A stretch of 64,000 nt of DNA from contig JAQMRL010000003.1 in the NCBI GenBank assembly GCA_035578175.1, forward strand, positions 101,420,969-101,484,968, given 5' to 3'. The first letter of the stretch is position 1. The number at the start of each line of letters is the position of its first letter. The notes beneath the pieces were generated by a model. The model saw nothing but the letters and a program-made list of their open reading frames with translations. It was not told the DNA's origin and did not search any database. Positions 63,704-64,000 of the stretch are shown one piece after another. Position numbers and translations under genes: made by a program. This stretch comes from Catonia carolina (lineage: Eukaryota > Arthropoda > Insecta > Hemiptera > Achilidae).

Positions 63704-64000
63704 GTAAGCAATTGTAGCTTAAACATTTACAATATGATCACACATTTTTTTTTATGACTTCATTACTCATTATTCAGAATTGCTCTTCAGAGTGTAAATG
63801 GCACACATAATGAATATCAGTGCAAATTGTTCTTCTTCAGCAATCAAGTATTAGGTTCCAGGACCTGCTCCGGTGTCCACCTAGCCACAGATCGTGCAGT
63901 CTAATCAGCCTGTAACTTCTGCCCAGGCCAGGAATCCTGTGTGGAGACATTCTTTGGTCCATAGTAAATGATTGGTCCATTTCCGGCGGTACTCGATAAT

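Overview
The window is insect nuclear DNA: AT-rich, with short coding exons that have GT-AG splice sites, large introns and dense interspersed repeats. The arthropod evidence is a gustatory receptor with the C-terminal SY-x5-QF signature, a Jockey-type non-LTR retrotransposon, mariner remnants and tRNA-Gly-derived SINEs. I cannot fix the order of insect. There are no prokaryotic operons, CRISPR arrays or functional tRNA/rRNA genes.

Three host genes lie on the + strand. (1) A complete seven-exon gustatory receptor gene (3070-14392, 406 codons, all splice phases compatible). (2) A three-exon gene (17793-27033) for a predicted secreted or membrane Gly-Pro-rich protein of 291 aa, with a TATA box and an initiator at the proper spacing; its tiny signal-peptide exon is an inference. 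(3) An NADPH-dependent aldo-keto reductase (34479 to beyond 63703) with six exons visible and the last outside the window; its first intron is 22 kb. The genes have no evident functional link: chemoreception, an unknown extracellular protein, and carbonyl/aldehyde reduction.

Everything else is mobile DNA. The most complete element is an apparently intact Jockey-like retrotransposon (ORF1 49693-50964, ORF2 50964-53633, TAATG junction) inside AKR intron 1. It sits between two mirror-image minisatellite arms (48664-49450 and 53995-54830). Four hAT-type non-autonomous elements have perfect 8-bp target duplications (1984-2409, 29880-30300, 30334-30768, 46022-46256). Two of them landed in opposite orientation inside one SINE. 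Other elements are a TA-flanked foldback element (41357-42451), a long-inverted-repeat transposon remnant (about 44463-46800), mariner and pogo transposase remnants, two solo-LTR-like elements with ATAT flanks, about ten copies of a 380-bp retroposed repeat with a recurrent reading frame, at least ten tRNA-Gly SINEs (two with clean long target duplications), and many 3' stumps of reverse transcriptases on both strands.

Layout: 1-3000 RT stump, SINE and hAT element; 3.0-14.4 kb receptor gene with repeat-filled introns; 14.4-17.7 kb sparse intergenic DNA; 17.7-27.0 kb Gly-Pro-rich gene; 27-34.4 kb repeat-rich intergenic DNA; 34.4-64 kb AKR gene with a transposon-packed first intron. Family assignments come from motifs read by eye; no database search was run.
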